A stretch of 7,095 nucleotides of DNA from Gammaproteobacteria bacterium. GTDB taxonomy: Bacteria; Pseudomonadota; Gammaproteobacteria; Pseudomonadales; Azotimanducaceae_A. The position numbers were made by a program, and so were the translations under genes. Shown here in pieces: positions 1 to 5,812 of the stretch. Location of the stretch: assembly GCA_002714125.1 (NCBI GenBank), contig PAWP01000012.1, positions 1 through 7,095 of the forward strand, written 5' to 3'. The stretch's first letter is position 1. The number at the start of each line of letters is the position of its first letter. Under the pieces are notes generated by a model. It did no database searches. It saw nothing but the letters and a program-made list of their open reading frames with translations, and had not been told where the DNA came from.

Positions 1-68
1 ACCCTCAGAAAATACGAATTTTTTTCTTTTTCTGCGGTAAAATAAAATAAAATTAAACAAGGAGTTAG
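1..68 (-). other. AT-rich tract downstream of the tRNA gene
   Basis: Seen: this stretch is far richer in A and T than the rest of the window, with repeated TTTTA-like units on the minus strand (about 37-57) directly after the tRNA 3' end. A weak 7-bp inverted repeat (6-12 with 28-34) lies further on. The T-rich stretch may help end tRNA transcription, but no GC-rich hairpin precedes it, so it is not a classic intrinsic terminator. It could equally be the edge of different DNA lying to the left of the window. No ORF is visible in it. Confidence 0.35.
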
Positions 69-145
69 TGGCGCCCTGAGCAGGAGTCGAACCTGCGACC
101 CTCCGCTTAGGAGGCGGATGCTCTATCCAACTGAGCTACCAGGGC
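69..145 (-). tRNA. tRNA-Arg, anticodon CCT, CCA encoded
   Basis: Read on the minus strand, this 77-nt stretch folds as a complete cloverleaf. The acceptor stem is GCCCTGG with TCAGGGC (one G-T pair). TA occupies positions 8-9, the D stem is GCTC/GAGC, and the anticodon stem is TCCGC/GCGGA around the loop CTCCTAA. The variable loop has five bases, the T stem is GCAGG/CCTGC with loop TTCGACT, and the discriminator is G followed by a genomic CCA (71-69). The anticodon CCT reads AGG, a low-use arginine codon in many GC-rich genomes. The gene stands alone, on the same strand as the ABC-2 operon but separated from it by about 180 bases. Confidence 0.97.
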
Positions 146-325
146 GCGTGGCGTATTGTAGCGCTTGAGCCAGTAAGGGCTACCGACCGCAACGGTGGTG
201 AGCGTTCAACGTCCTGGCGGCCTGCTTACTCTGATTCGTCACGGTGTTCGCGAGTATCGATAAGTGAAGGCACGAGGCCAAATCGGTCGGTAGGTTCTGG
301 CCTGATCTTGTGCGTCACCGCTCGG
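146..325. other. Non-coding gap between tRNA-Arg and the ABC-2 operon
   Basis: No convincing ORF is seen on either strand. The gap holds the presumed tRNA promoter and a perfect 10-bp inverted repeat (180-189 with 284-293). Shorter complementary segments nest inside it: 219-223 with 275-279, and 224-228 with 261-265. At the operon end, a 7-bp inverted repeat (299-305 with 326-332) spans the stop codon of the last permease gene. It has no downstream T-run, so it is at best a weak end-of-operon structure. Confidence 0.5.
155..160 (-). promoter_or_regulatory. Candidate -10 element of the tRNA-Arg promoter
   Basis: The minus strand reads TACAAT here, a five-of-six match to the sigma-70 -10 box. 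It is followed by a GC-rich stretch before the tRNA 5' end at 145, as is common in promoters of stable RNAs. The implied leader is only a few bases. No convincing -35 hexamer is seen at the expected spacing, so the call rests on the -10 box and position alone. Confidence 0.4.
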
Positions 326-332
326 TCAGGCC
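299..332 (-). repeat. Inverted repeat across the stop codon of the last ABC-2 gene
   Basis: GGCCTGA (299-305) and TCAGGCC (326-332) are perfect complements separated by 20 bases. The right arm contains the TGA stop of the permease gene. In the minus-strand transcript this could form a 3' hairpin that slows exonucleases or aids termination. It lacks the T-tract of an intrinsic terminator, and the loop is long, so function is uncertain. Confidence 0.25.
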
Positions 333-1114
333 GACGCCCCGGAATAGAACTTCACTCCAAACAGCCAGAACCTGCGAGAAACAAACAGGAATATCGCAGC
401 CAATCCTACTGCGCCGGCGAGATTCATTAGCTCCAGCCGTCCCGATACCGCTTCTGCAGGCACTGTTACCGCAAAGGCGATCGGCACCACGAGCGTGAGT
501 ATCCACTTGAGCCATGTGGGGTAGATGCCAATGGGCCAACGCCCTGCGATGTACATGGCCCAGAAGATCTGAGTGATGTTCTCGATGCGGATGAACCAGA
601 AGGCAAGTGTCGCGAGGACCATCCAGAAGCTGTAGATGATGGCGCCACCTGCGGCGAGGGCAATGGCAAGCGCGATCGCATCCAGCCAACCGACCGTTTC
701 TGCGCGGCCCGAAAGGCCAACTGCGAGTACCGTCAGCCCCAGCAGGATATCGAGGATTTTCCACAGGCGGAACTCGTGAATGCTCACAAGAACCTGCGAG
801 TCGGCTGGCTTGGTCAGTGTGAAGTCTAGTGTGCCGTCGACGACTTGCTCCATGAATCGGTTTAGGCTTGGTGCGATGACCAAGTTGATTGAGCCAAGTA
901 CAACAAAGTAAATGCCAAGCAGGCTCGTCAGTTCGCTTCGCGTCCAGCCGCCCAGGTTGTCGGTCTGACTGAACACGACGGCTACCGTGGCCAGTGCGGT
1001 CGCCGCTCCTAGGATGGACTCAAACAACTGAATCCAGAAATTCGCGCGGTAGGCCATTTCGTTCATGGCGCCTATCCGCACAAACATCTTTGTAAGTACC
1101 AGGAGCCTGCCCAT
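326..1114 (-). CDS. ABC-2 type transporter permease, second subunit (DUF990/ABC2_membrane_6-like)
   Basis: This is a 262-residue integral membrane protein, one of two membrane subunits of an ABC-2 transporter. About six hydrophobic segments are visible (near residues 28-48, 62-82, 118-135, 145-163, 165-190 and 232-247). A cytoplasmic DGTLDFTLTKPADSQ segment (93-107) and the AGRWPIGIYPTWLK region (190-203), followed by a hydrophobic PxxxAVTVPAE stretch, fit the COG3694/DUF990 type. The reading frame is open upstream to an ATG at 1429, but residues before 1114 are arginine-rich, lack family resemblance and lie inside the preceding gene. The ATG at 1114-1112 overlaps the upstream TGA by one base (TGATG), with a GGTGGG-like site before it, so translation is probably coupled. 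The substrate is unknown. The family call is firm; the direction (export) is inferred. Confidence 0.9.
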   Translation of the reverse strand: MGRLLVLTKMFVRIGAMNEMAYRANFWIQLFESILGAATALATVAVVFSQTDNLGGWTRSELTSLLGIYFVVLGSINLVIAPSLNRFMEQVVDGTLDFTLTKPADSQVLVSIHEFRLWKILDILLGLTVLAVGLSGRAETVGWLDAIALAIALAAGGAIIYSFWMVLATLAFWFIRIENITQIFWAMYIAGRWPIGIYPTWLKWILTLVVPIAFAVTVPAEAVSGRLELMNLAGAVGLAAIFLFVSRRFWLFGVKFYSGASA

Positions 1115-1926
1115 CAGCCGCCCACCGCGGAGAAGTTTCGGACTGCCCGGCGCCAGACGAAGTTCATCAGGGCGAGTGCCAGCAGGAACCAGATGCCAAG
1201 TACGAGCACGCGGTCTAGGATTTCGGTGCCGGCGACCCGACCGGTAATCACCTCCACTGGGAAGGCCACTACGTAATAAAACGGCAGGGCGGTGGCGACG
1301 TCCTGCAGCCATACCGGCATTAGCGCCAAGGGCGCGACCCGGCCGGAGAGAAACATCATCACGGCGAAGTATGTCTGGTTGATGGCAGCGACGCGCGTCG
1401 TCCAGAACGCCACCAGGGCTAGTGTCCACTCGAGCAGGAAGCGTGTGATGAACGCAAGCCCGATGATTGGCATGGCGAGGAGGACCACGCCTGTTTCAAC
1501 TTTAAAGTCCGGCTCAAACAACCACACGAGTATGCCCAGTGCGGGCAGCATCACTACCATCTGGACTAGCTTGTAGGCCAAATTGTCGGAGATGTCCCCG
1601 TGGATCGGGTGGATGGGGCGTAGCAGTTCGTAGGAGAGTCCGCCAAACTGAATGCGGAACTGGAACACCTGCATGATCCAGCTGAAGGTTAGGTGGTTCA
1701 CTAGCATCAGCACGATGTAGTAGGCGGCAAACGAGCCGGCTGTGAAGCCTTCGACGCTGCCACCTCGGGCTTCGGCTACCTGCGACCAGACGATCAGGAA
1801 AATGGTGGGCTCGAGGATGCCGCCGATCATCCAGATCACCCCAGACGCGCGGTATTGGATGTTCCCCAGGATCGAAGCCGTGAAGAATGCCTTGTATAGC
1901 CTCGAGAAGTAGCCTGGGCCACGCAT
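1114..1926 (-). CDS. ABC-2 type transporter permease, first subunit (DUF990/ABC2_membrane_6-like)
   Basis: This 270-residue polytopic membrane protein is the middle gene of the three-gene transporter operon. Hydrophobic segments lie near residues 28-48, 66-86, 118-137, 145-165, 167-190 and 238-257. A GGLSYELLRPIHP segment (95-107) and an SGRVAPLALMPVWLQ segment (194-208), followed by LPFYYVVAFPVE, are typical of COG4587-type subunits. The same positions in the second permease carry related sequence, so the two subunits look like ancient paralogues forming a heterodimer. The start ATG at 1926-1924 shares one base with the TGA of the ATPase gene (TGATG). No clear Shine-Dalgarno sequence is seen before it, consistent with termination-reinitiation. 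The length is normal for the family. The substrate cannot be read from the sequence. Confidence 0.92.
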   Translation of the reverse strand: MRGPGYFSRLYKAFFTASILGNIQYRASGVIWMIGGILEPTIFLIVWSQVAEARGGSVEGFTAGSFAAYYIVLMLVNHLTFSWIMQVFQFRIQFGGLSYELLRPIHPIHGDISDNLAYKLVQMVVMLPALGILVWLFEPDFKVETGVVLLAMPIIGLAFITRFLLEWTLALVAFWTTRVAAINQTYFAVMMFLSGRVAPLALMPVWLQDVATALPFYYVVAFPVEVITGRVAGTEILDRVLVLGIWFLLALALMNFVWRRAVRNFSAVGG

Positions 1927-2945
1927 CAGTCTGAAGCCCGCGTTGCGTTAGCCAAATCGAGTTGTTGCTCGCCATCGCGTTGGCTGGAAAACACCGCGTC
2001 AATCACAGCTTCTATGGAAGGGTCTTCGACGCTGAGATCGCTAACCTCGTAGCGGTGCAGCAGGTCTGCGGTGACCTGCGGCGCTTGTGTCTTTGGGATG
2101 CGTAACACGGCGGCTTCGGCAGATGCCGTCAGGACCTCACCAAACCGCTCCAGGCCGTCTGCGGGCGCGCTCAGCTTTATGCTGACGGTTTTGTACGCCG
2201 TAAAGCGTTCCACAAGTTCGCTGAGGTCGCCGTCGAACAGAACGCTACCGTGGTGGATGATGATGACCCGTTTGCAGAGGGCTTCAACATCCGCCATGTA
2301 GTGACTCGTCAGCAGCACGCTTGCGCCGGTGCGTTCGTTGTAATCCTGGATGAAGGCACGCAGCTTGCGCTGCATTGTCACGTCCAGCCCGATGGTGGGC
2401 TCATCCAAAAACAAAACCCGGGGTTCGTGCAACAGGGCAACTGCCACTTCGCATTTCATTCGCTCGCCGAGTGACAGATTGCGTACGGGCTTGTTGATGA
2501 GTTCTTCAAGGTCTAGCAGATCAGTGAGAATTCCAAGCGTTTCCGTAAAGCGCGATTTCCCGATGTTGTAAATCACTCGGTTACGCTCGAATGAATCAAT
2601 GACAGGTATGTCCCACATGAGCTGGTTGCGGTTGCCCATCACTAGGGTAATCTGCCGCAAGTAGTCGTAGTGACGCTCTGAAGGGGTGTAGCCCAGTACC
2701 TCGGCAACCCCGCAAGTGGGGTGCAAAAGGCCCGAGAGCATCTTGATCGTCGTGGTCTTGCCGGCGCCGTTCGGACCGAGGAAACCTACAATTTCTCCCT
2801 CACCAATCTTAAAGTTGATGGGGCGCACCGCGACCACATCGCGACTTTCACGGTGGACGAGCGAGCGGAGTGCGGCTTTTATCCCCGCTTCGCGGACAGG
2901 TACCTGATACACCTTGGTGAGATCGCTGACCTTGATCGCGCTCAT
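1926..2945 (-). CDS. ABC transporter ATP-binding protein of an ABC-2 system (COG4586-like)
   Basis: A 339-residue ATPase that should power the two membrane subunits encoded directly downstream. Seen: Walker A GPNGAGKTT (57-65), a family-type Q-loop region GNRNQLMWD (104-112), ABC signature LSLGERM (157-163), Walker B VLFLDEP (177-183) and the switch histidine H215 in TSHYMAD. The catalytic core is intact. A C-terminal extension after about residue 240 (FDGDLSELVERF and onward) is characteristic of this exporter-type group. The start ATG at 2945-2943 has a good GGAG site five bases upstream (2954-2951 on the minus strand). Its TGA overlaps the first permease start. As I recall, a related three-gene set in the cyanobacterium Synechocystis was linked to viologen resistance, so efflux of small toxic or lipid-like molecules is one possibility, but nothing here fixes the substrate. 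Confidence 0.95.
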   Translation of the reverse strand: MSAIKVSDLTKVYQVPVREAGIKAALRSLVHRESRDVVAVRPINFKIGEGEIVGFLGPNGAGKTTTIKMLSGLLHPTCGVAEVLGYTPSERHYDYLRQITLVMGNRNQLMWDIPVIDSFERNRVIYNIGKSRFTETLGILTDLLDLEELINKPVRNLSLGERMKCEVAVALLHEPRVLFLDEPTIGLDVTMQRKLRAFIQDYNERTGASVLLTSHYMADVEALCKRVIIIHHGSVLFDGDLSELVERFTAYKTVSIKLSAPADGLERFGEVLTASAEAAVLRIPKTQAPQVTADLLHRYEVSDLSVEDPSIEAVIDAVFSSQRDGEQQLDLANATRASD

Positions 2946-3032
2946 GGTTGCTCCGGTCTTGAGGAAGATGGGTCGAACCGTCTGCTAGATTCGCACGGCT
3001 ACAGGACTTGGTGGCCTGCAAGACCATCCATA

Positions 3033-3049
3033 AGCGACATCGTGTCGCT
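3033..3049. promoter_or_regulatory. Perfect palindrome, candidate repressor operator
   Basis: AGCGACA and TGTCGCT are exact complements around a three-base centre (TCG). The element lies about 90-105 bases upstream of the ABC ATPase start, where a minus-strand -10 would be expected 17 bases after the TTGACG at 3067-3062. A dimeric repressor bound here would block that promoter. It could also form a small RNA hairpin if transcribed. No regulator gene is in the window, so the family of the binding protein is unknown. Confidence 0.4.
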
Positions 3050-3067
3050 CAGGCGAGGGTTCGTCAA
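3039..3067 (-). promoter_or_regulatory. Candidate promoter of the ABC-2 operon
   Basis: On the minus strand TTGACG (3067-3062) matches five of six bases of the sigma-70 -35 box. At 17-base spacing the -10 position reads CACGAT (3044-3039), only three of six, and it lies within the palindrome. Transcription would start near 3032, leaving a leader of about 87 bases. The weak -10 would fit an activator-dependent or repressed promoter, but may also mean this is not the true promoter. Confidence 0.3.
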
Positions 3068-3117
3068 CGGTTTGCTCGAGGTGCCAGGACGTCACTTGCC
3101 AGGTACGCCAGTGTTGG

Positions 3118-3297
3118 ATGCAGCCAGAGGACGTGCCTAAAGTAGCGTTCGTTCTTTCGATCTGTTCATCTCGATGTGGGTTCCGCGGGCCCGTTCATGA
3201 CGGCTACGCGATCAAGAACGAGGCGATGGCGGTCGTCTGGGCGTTATTTAGAAGCCGTGGGAAGCGCGCAAGGGCCCAGGGCTTAAATGTGGCTTAG
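3118..3297 (+). CDS. Possible small ORF or gene remnant of unknown function
   Basis: This 59-codon frame opens with ATG at 3118 and ends with TAG at 3297. An alternative GTG at 3133 has an AGAGG two bases upstream, an awkwardly short spacing. From the GTG the product begins MPKVAFVLSICSSRCGF and continues through GPVHDGYAIKNEAMAVVWAL, then a basic tail. The middle reads like genuine protein: a hydrophobic start followed by an amphipathic helix. I do not recognise the family. It ends 76 bases before the glycohydrolase start, on the same strand. It may be a small gene, a leader peptide, the remnant of a larger gene, or chance. The frame is open upstream to a stop at 3031-3033, with no better start. 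Confidence 0.25.
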   Translation: MQPEDVPKVAFVLSICSSRCGFRGPVHDGYAIKNEAMAVVWALFRSRGKRARAQGLNVA

Positions 3298-3334
3298 ACG
3301 CCGCGGACAGTTTTCCTTTGGCGCGGTCGATCTA

Positions 3335-3343
3335 TGGTCTAAT
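3335..3343 (+). promoter_or_regulatory. Extended -10 promoter element for the glycohydrolase operon
   Basis: The sequence TGGTCTAAT matches the extended -10 pattern TGnTATAAT with one mismatch in the hexamer (TCTAAT). No good -35 is present upstream, which extended -10 promoters tolerate. Transcription would start near 3350, giving a leader of about 24 bases with the ribosome site in place. This placement puts the upstream in-frame ATG at 3287 outside the transcript and supports the start at 3374. Confidence 0.45.
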
Positions 3344-3364
3344 TCTGTCCCTCTTATACGAGAT

Positions 3365-3369
3365 GGAAG
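3365..3369 (+). promoter_or_regulatory. Ribosome binding site deciding the glycohydrolase start
   Basis: GGAAG lies four bases before the ATG at 3374, the start that places an export signal at the very N-terminus. The upstream in-frame ATG at 3287 has no such site and would bury the signal behind 29 arginine-containing residues. Confidence 0.6.
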
Positions 3370-3373
3370 AACC

Positions 3374-4717
3374 ATGTCTGAACTGCCCTCGCGAATCGGT
3401 CGGTTGCTGTCGCCCGCGTTGTTGTCGCTTGTGTTTGCACTGCCGGTGGTTGCGGACGATCACGCGATCACGTTGTCCCGGACCGAATACGCCGAGTCCC
3501 TGCAGGGCTTCTGGCTTGGCCAGTGCATCGCCAACTGGACAGGCCTTGTCACGGAGATGGATAAGGTGGGTGGCAAGGGTGTTAGCGGCATCTTCTACAC
3601 ACGTCATGACTGGGGCAAACCGGATCAACCCAGCTTCTTTGGCCACACTCGCAAGGACCTTACCGAGACCATCGACTGGGTCGTACGTGGGCCTGATGAG
3701 ATCTGGGGCGCTGATGACGACACGGACATTGAGTACATCTACCAGCATTTGGTGGCCACAGGGCCTAACACTAAACTGACGGGCGAGCAGATCCGGGACG
3801 GCTGGCTGACGCACATCTGGACCGATGCCGAATCCCCACACAAAGGTACTGACGGCAAGGGTGAGAACTTTCTCTGGGTCTCGAATCAGCAGGCTCACGA
3901 TCTGATGGTTGCAGAAAGCGCCGTGCCACCGGCTACCAGTGATCCGGCGAAGAACCACTTCTACGACATGATCGACGCGCAGCTCACGACCGAAATTTTT
4001 GGCTTCTACGCACCTGGGCGCCCCGACGTCGCATTGGAACTGGCGCATCTGCCCATCCGCGTAACAGCGCGGGCCGATGCGGCGCTGGCGGCAGAGTTTT
4101 ACGTCATCCTCTATGCCCTGGCGCCTGTGGTCGACAGAGAGCGGCCGCGGAGAGAGCAGATCCTGTGGATGGTAGAGCGGGCACGCGCGCACCTGCCTGA
4201 CGAAACCTATACCGCGAAGATGTATGACTTCGTCAAGACCCGTTACGAGGCTGGCATTCCCTGGGAGTCGGTGCGTGATGAGCTGTACGTCCGTTATCAG
4301 ATCGAGGGAGCGGACAACTACGACGTGACCGCGCGGCAGATCTTCTGTAACGGTTGCTTTGCAGCAGGAATCAACTTTGCTGCGAGTATCGTCAGCCTGT
4401 TGTACGGCGAAGGTGACTTCAAGGAAACTGTGAAAATTGCTGTGCTGGCTGGCTGGGACTCCGACAACCCGGCTGCTACTTGGGGTGGGCTGCTGGGTTT
4501 CATGGATGGGCGCAGTGGGCTTGAAGATGCCTTTGGTCAACGCTTTTCCGACCGCTTCAACATTCACCGCACTCGTCGCGGATTCCCGGTGCCGGATGGT
4601 ATCGACACCTTCCCGGCGATGGCGGAGACTGGGCTCGCCATCGTTGACCGGGTGGTGCGCAAGGACCTGGGCGGGAAAATCCGGGGGGATACTTGGGTGA
4701 TCCCGCAGAGAAACTGA
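3374..4717 (+). CDS. Exported ADP-ribosylglycohydrolase-family protein
   Basis: A 447-residue protein of the ADP-ribosylglycohydrolase superfamily (COG1397, DraG/ARH fold), whose members hydrolyse N-, O- or S-glycosidic bonds to ADP-ribose or related ribosyl groups using bound divalent metal. Seen: an N-terminal signal peptide, with a hydrophobic core around residues 11-24 and a VVA|DD cleavage site after about residue 27, so the enzyme should act in the periplasm or outside. GFWLGQ (45-50) fits the first conserved helix. GADDDTD (112-118) fits the DDT metal motif, and AGWDSDN (359-365) followed by GGLLGFM fits the C-terminal D-x-D-T metal motif, with Asn in place of Thr. A CxxC pair (C325, C328) precedes the last helices. 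The next gene begins 83 bases later on the same strand, a sugar-binding lipoprotein, suggesting scavenging of a ribosyl compound. Family is firm; substrate is inferred. The export signal is unusual, because most characterised members are cytoplasmic. Confidence 0.88.
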   Translation: MSELPSRIGRLLSPALLSLVFALPVVADDHAITLSRTEYAESLQGFWLGQCIANWTGLVTEMDKVGGKGVSGIFYTRHDWGKPDQPSFFGHTRKDLTETIDWVVRGPDEIWGADDDTDIEYIYQHLVATGPNTKLTGEQIRDGWLTHIWTDAESPHKGTDGKGENFLWVSNQQAHDLMVAESAVPPATSDPAKNHFYDMIDAQLTTEIFGFYAPGRPDVALELAHLPIRVTARADAALAAEFYVILYALAPVVDRERPRREQILWMVERARAHLPDETYTAKMYDFVKTRYEAGIPWESVRDELYVRYQIEGADNYDVTARQIFCNGCFAAGINFAASIVSLLYGEGDFKETVKIAVLAGWDSDNPAATWGGLLGFMDGRSGLEDAFGQRFSDRFNIHRTRRGFPVPDGIDTFPAMAETGLAIVDRVVRKDLGGKIRGDTWVIPQRN

Positions 4718-4789
4718 CGTCTTAACCTGTTGCTGCAGGTGCCTGGCAAAATTACGAAGGCGTTAATGGGAAAACGAACCTACAACACT

Positions 4790-4794
4790 AAGGA
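4790..4794 (+). promoter_or_regulatory. Ribosome binding site of the sugar-binding lipoprotein
   Basis: AAGGA lies six bases before the ATG at 4801, an optimal spacing. The next in-frame ATG is about 55 codons downstream, past the lipobox, so this site fixes the start. Confidence 0.7.
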
Positions 4795-4800
4795 ACTTCG

Positions 4801-5808
4801 ATGCGCGTAATTCGATGCCGTCAAACGCTGCTGCAATCAGTGCGGCTTGCCCTGACAGCCATCTGTCTGACGGCGTTGCTTGGATGTAGCCCGGATCAGC
4901 CTGCAGAAAAACCGGCTGGGGAGCCTGGTGCCGCAGCGCTGGCCAAGCCTACCATCGCGCTCATCATGAAATCGCTGGCGAACGAGTTTTTCGCAACCAT
5001 GGCAAAAGGGGCTGAAGCCCATCAGGCAAGTAACTCCGATGCCTACGATCTGATCGTGAACGGCATCAAGGATGAGCGAGACCTGGCTCGCCAGGTAGCG
5101 TTGGTCGACGAAATGGTTGCCCGCGGTGCTGCGGCTATCGTGATCGCGCCAGCAGATTCGAAAGCGCTTGCGCCGGCTTTGCGGCGAGCCACCGCAGCCG
5201 GCATCGTCGTCGTGAACATCGACAACAAGCTGGATGACGAGGTGTTGGCCGCAGAAGGGCTCACGATCCCGTTCGTTGGCCCTAATAATCGAGTTGGGGC
5301 GCGTAAGGTGGGTGAACACCTCGCGCAGTTGCTGGATGACGCCGACTCGGTTGTCATTCTTGAGGGCACACGGACGTCCTTCAATGCTGTACAACGCAAA
5401 CTCGGGTTTGAAGATGCCATGCATGCTGCCGGTATCAACGTGGTTGATTCGCAGACGGCGAACTGGGAGATGGCACCCGCCAACAGGATCACAACCTCTA
5501 TGCTGGCCGAACACGTCAGCGTTAAAGCGGTTCTGGCCGCCAATGACAGTATGGCCCTTGGGGCGATGGCCGCGGTGAAGTCCGCTGGTCGTACCGGGGA
5601 AATTCTCGTTGTGGGTTTCGACAATATCAGCGCTGTGCAGGACGCCATTCGGGCCGGGCAGATTCTTGCAACGGCGGATCAGTTTGCGGGAAAGCTCGCC
5701 GCGTTTGGCATCGATTACGCGCTTACGTTGCTCGCAAACCCTGACCAGCAGCTGGCTGACCGCGAAACGCCCGTGGCCCTCATCACCCGTGAGACGCTCG
5801 GCAACTGA
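4801..5808 (+). CDS. RbsB-like sugar ABC transporter substrate-binding lipoprotein
   Basis: A 335-residue periplasmic binding protein of the type 1 fold (Peripla_BP_4, COG1879), the ligand-capturing part of a ribose-type sugar importer. The N-terminus is a lipoprotein signal: a basic start, a hydrophobic core and the lipobox LLGC with the lipidated Cys at 29. A Pro/Ala/Glu-rich tether (30-48) follows, then the binding domain. Position +2 is Ser, which by E. coli Lol rules would send it to the outer membrane. Compared with E. coli RbsB from memory, the ribose-contact residues align as N61, F63, F64, D141, R199, N248, D274 and Q294. The RbsB Arg90 is replaced by N142, and its Phe164 by W222. 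The pocket is thus ribose-like but altered. The RbsA-like gene begins within a few bases of its stop, so the genes are surely co-transcribed. Confidence 0.93.
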   Translation: MRVIRCRQTLLQSVRLALTAICLTALLGCSPDQPAEKPAGEPGAAALAKPTIALIMKSLANEFFATMAKGAEAHQASNSDAYDLIVNGIKDERDLARQVALVDEMVARGAAAIVIAPADSKALAPALRRATAAGIVVVNIDNKLDDEVLAAEGLTIPFVGPNNRVGARKVGEHLAQLLDDADSVVILEGTRTSFNAVQRKLGFEDAMHAAGINVVDSQTANWEMAPANRITTSMLAEHVSVKAVLAANDSMALGAMAAVKSAGRTGEILVVGFDNISAVQDAIRAGQILATADQFAGKLAAFGIDYALTLLANPDQQLADRETPVALITRETLGN

Positions 5809-5812
5809 CCCG

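Larger units (their letters stand above)
2946..3373. other. Divergent intergenic region between the two transporter operons
   Basis: These 428 bases separate the minus-strand ABC-2 operon from the plus-strand glycohydrolase/sugar-import cluster. From left to right it holds: the Shine-Dalgarno of the ATPase gene (2951-2954); a perfect 17-bp palindrome (3033-3049) overlapping a possible minus-strand -10; a TTGACG -35 candidate (3062-3067, minus); a direct repeat TGCCAGG (3082-3088 and 3097-3103, 15 bp apart); a 59-codon ORF (3118-3297, plus) of doubtful status; an extended -10 element (3335-3343, plus); and the Shine-Dalgarno of the glycohydrolase gene. The size and the symmetric sites suggest regulated divergent promoters. 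Confidence 0.55.

Noticed and set aside
1115..1429. N-terminal extension of the second ABC-2 permease to an ATG at 1429 (367 residues)
   Set aside because: The extra 105 residues are Arg/Gly-rich, overlap the first permease gene entirely, and precede the normal family start at 1114, which is coupled to the upstream stop.
2721..3140. A 139-codon plus-strand frame running from inside the ABC ATPase gene into the intergenic region
   Set aside because: Most of it is antisense to Walker A and the N-terminus of the ATPase, and its translation matches no family.
3197..3286. A 29-codon ATG frame in the divergent region
   Set aside because: Its product is dominated by Arg and Ser, with no ribosome site. 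The overlapping 59-codon frame is more protein-like.
3281..3296. Direct repeat GCTTA spaced 11 bases apart upstream of the glycohydrolase promoter
   Set aside because: Five-base repeats at this spacing are expected by chance, and no extended similarity supports an activator site.
3287..3373. N-terminal extension of the glycohydrolase to the ATG at 3287 (476 residues)
   Set aside because: It would hide the signal peptide behind 29 residues, lacks a ribosome site, and lies upstream of the likely transcription start near 3350.
3332..4567. A 411-codon open frame on the minus strand opposite the glycohydrolase gene
   Set aside because: The plus-strand gene carries a signal peptide, family motifs and a ribosome site. 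The antisense translation has no recognisable motif and is rich in Arg, Val, Pro and His, as expected for a shadow of GC-biased codons.
4725..4740. Hairpin ACCTG/CAGGT with a six-base loop between the glycohydrolase and binding-protein genes
   Set aside because: The stem is only five base pairs and no T-run follows, so it is not an intrinsic terminator. It is common enough by chance.
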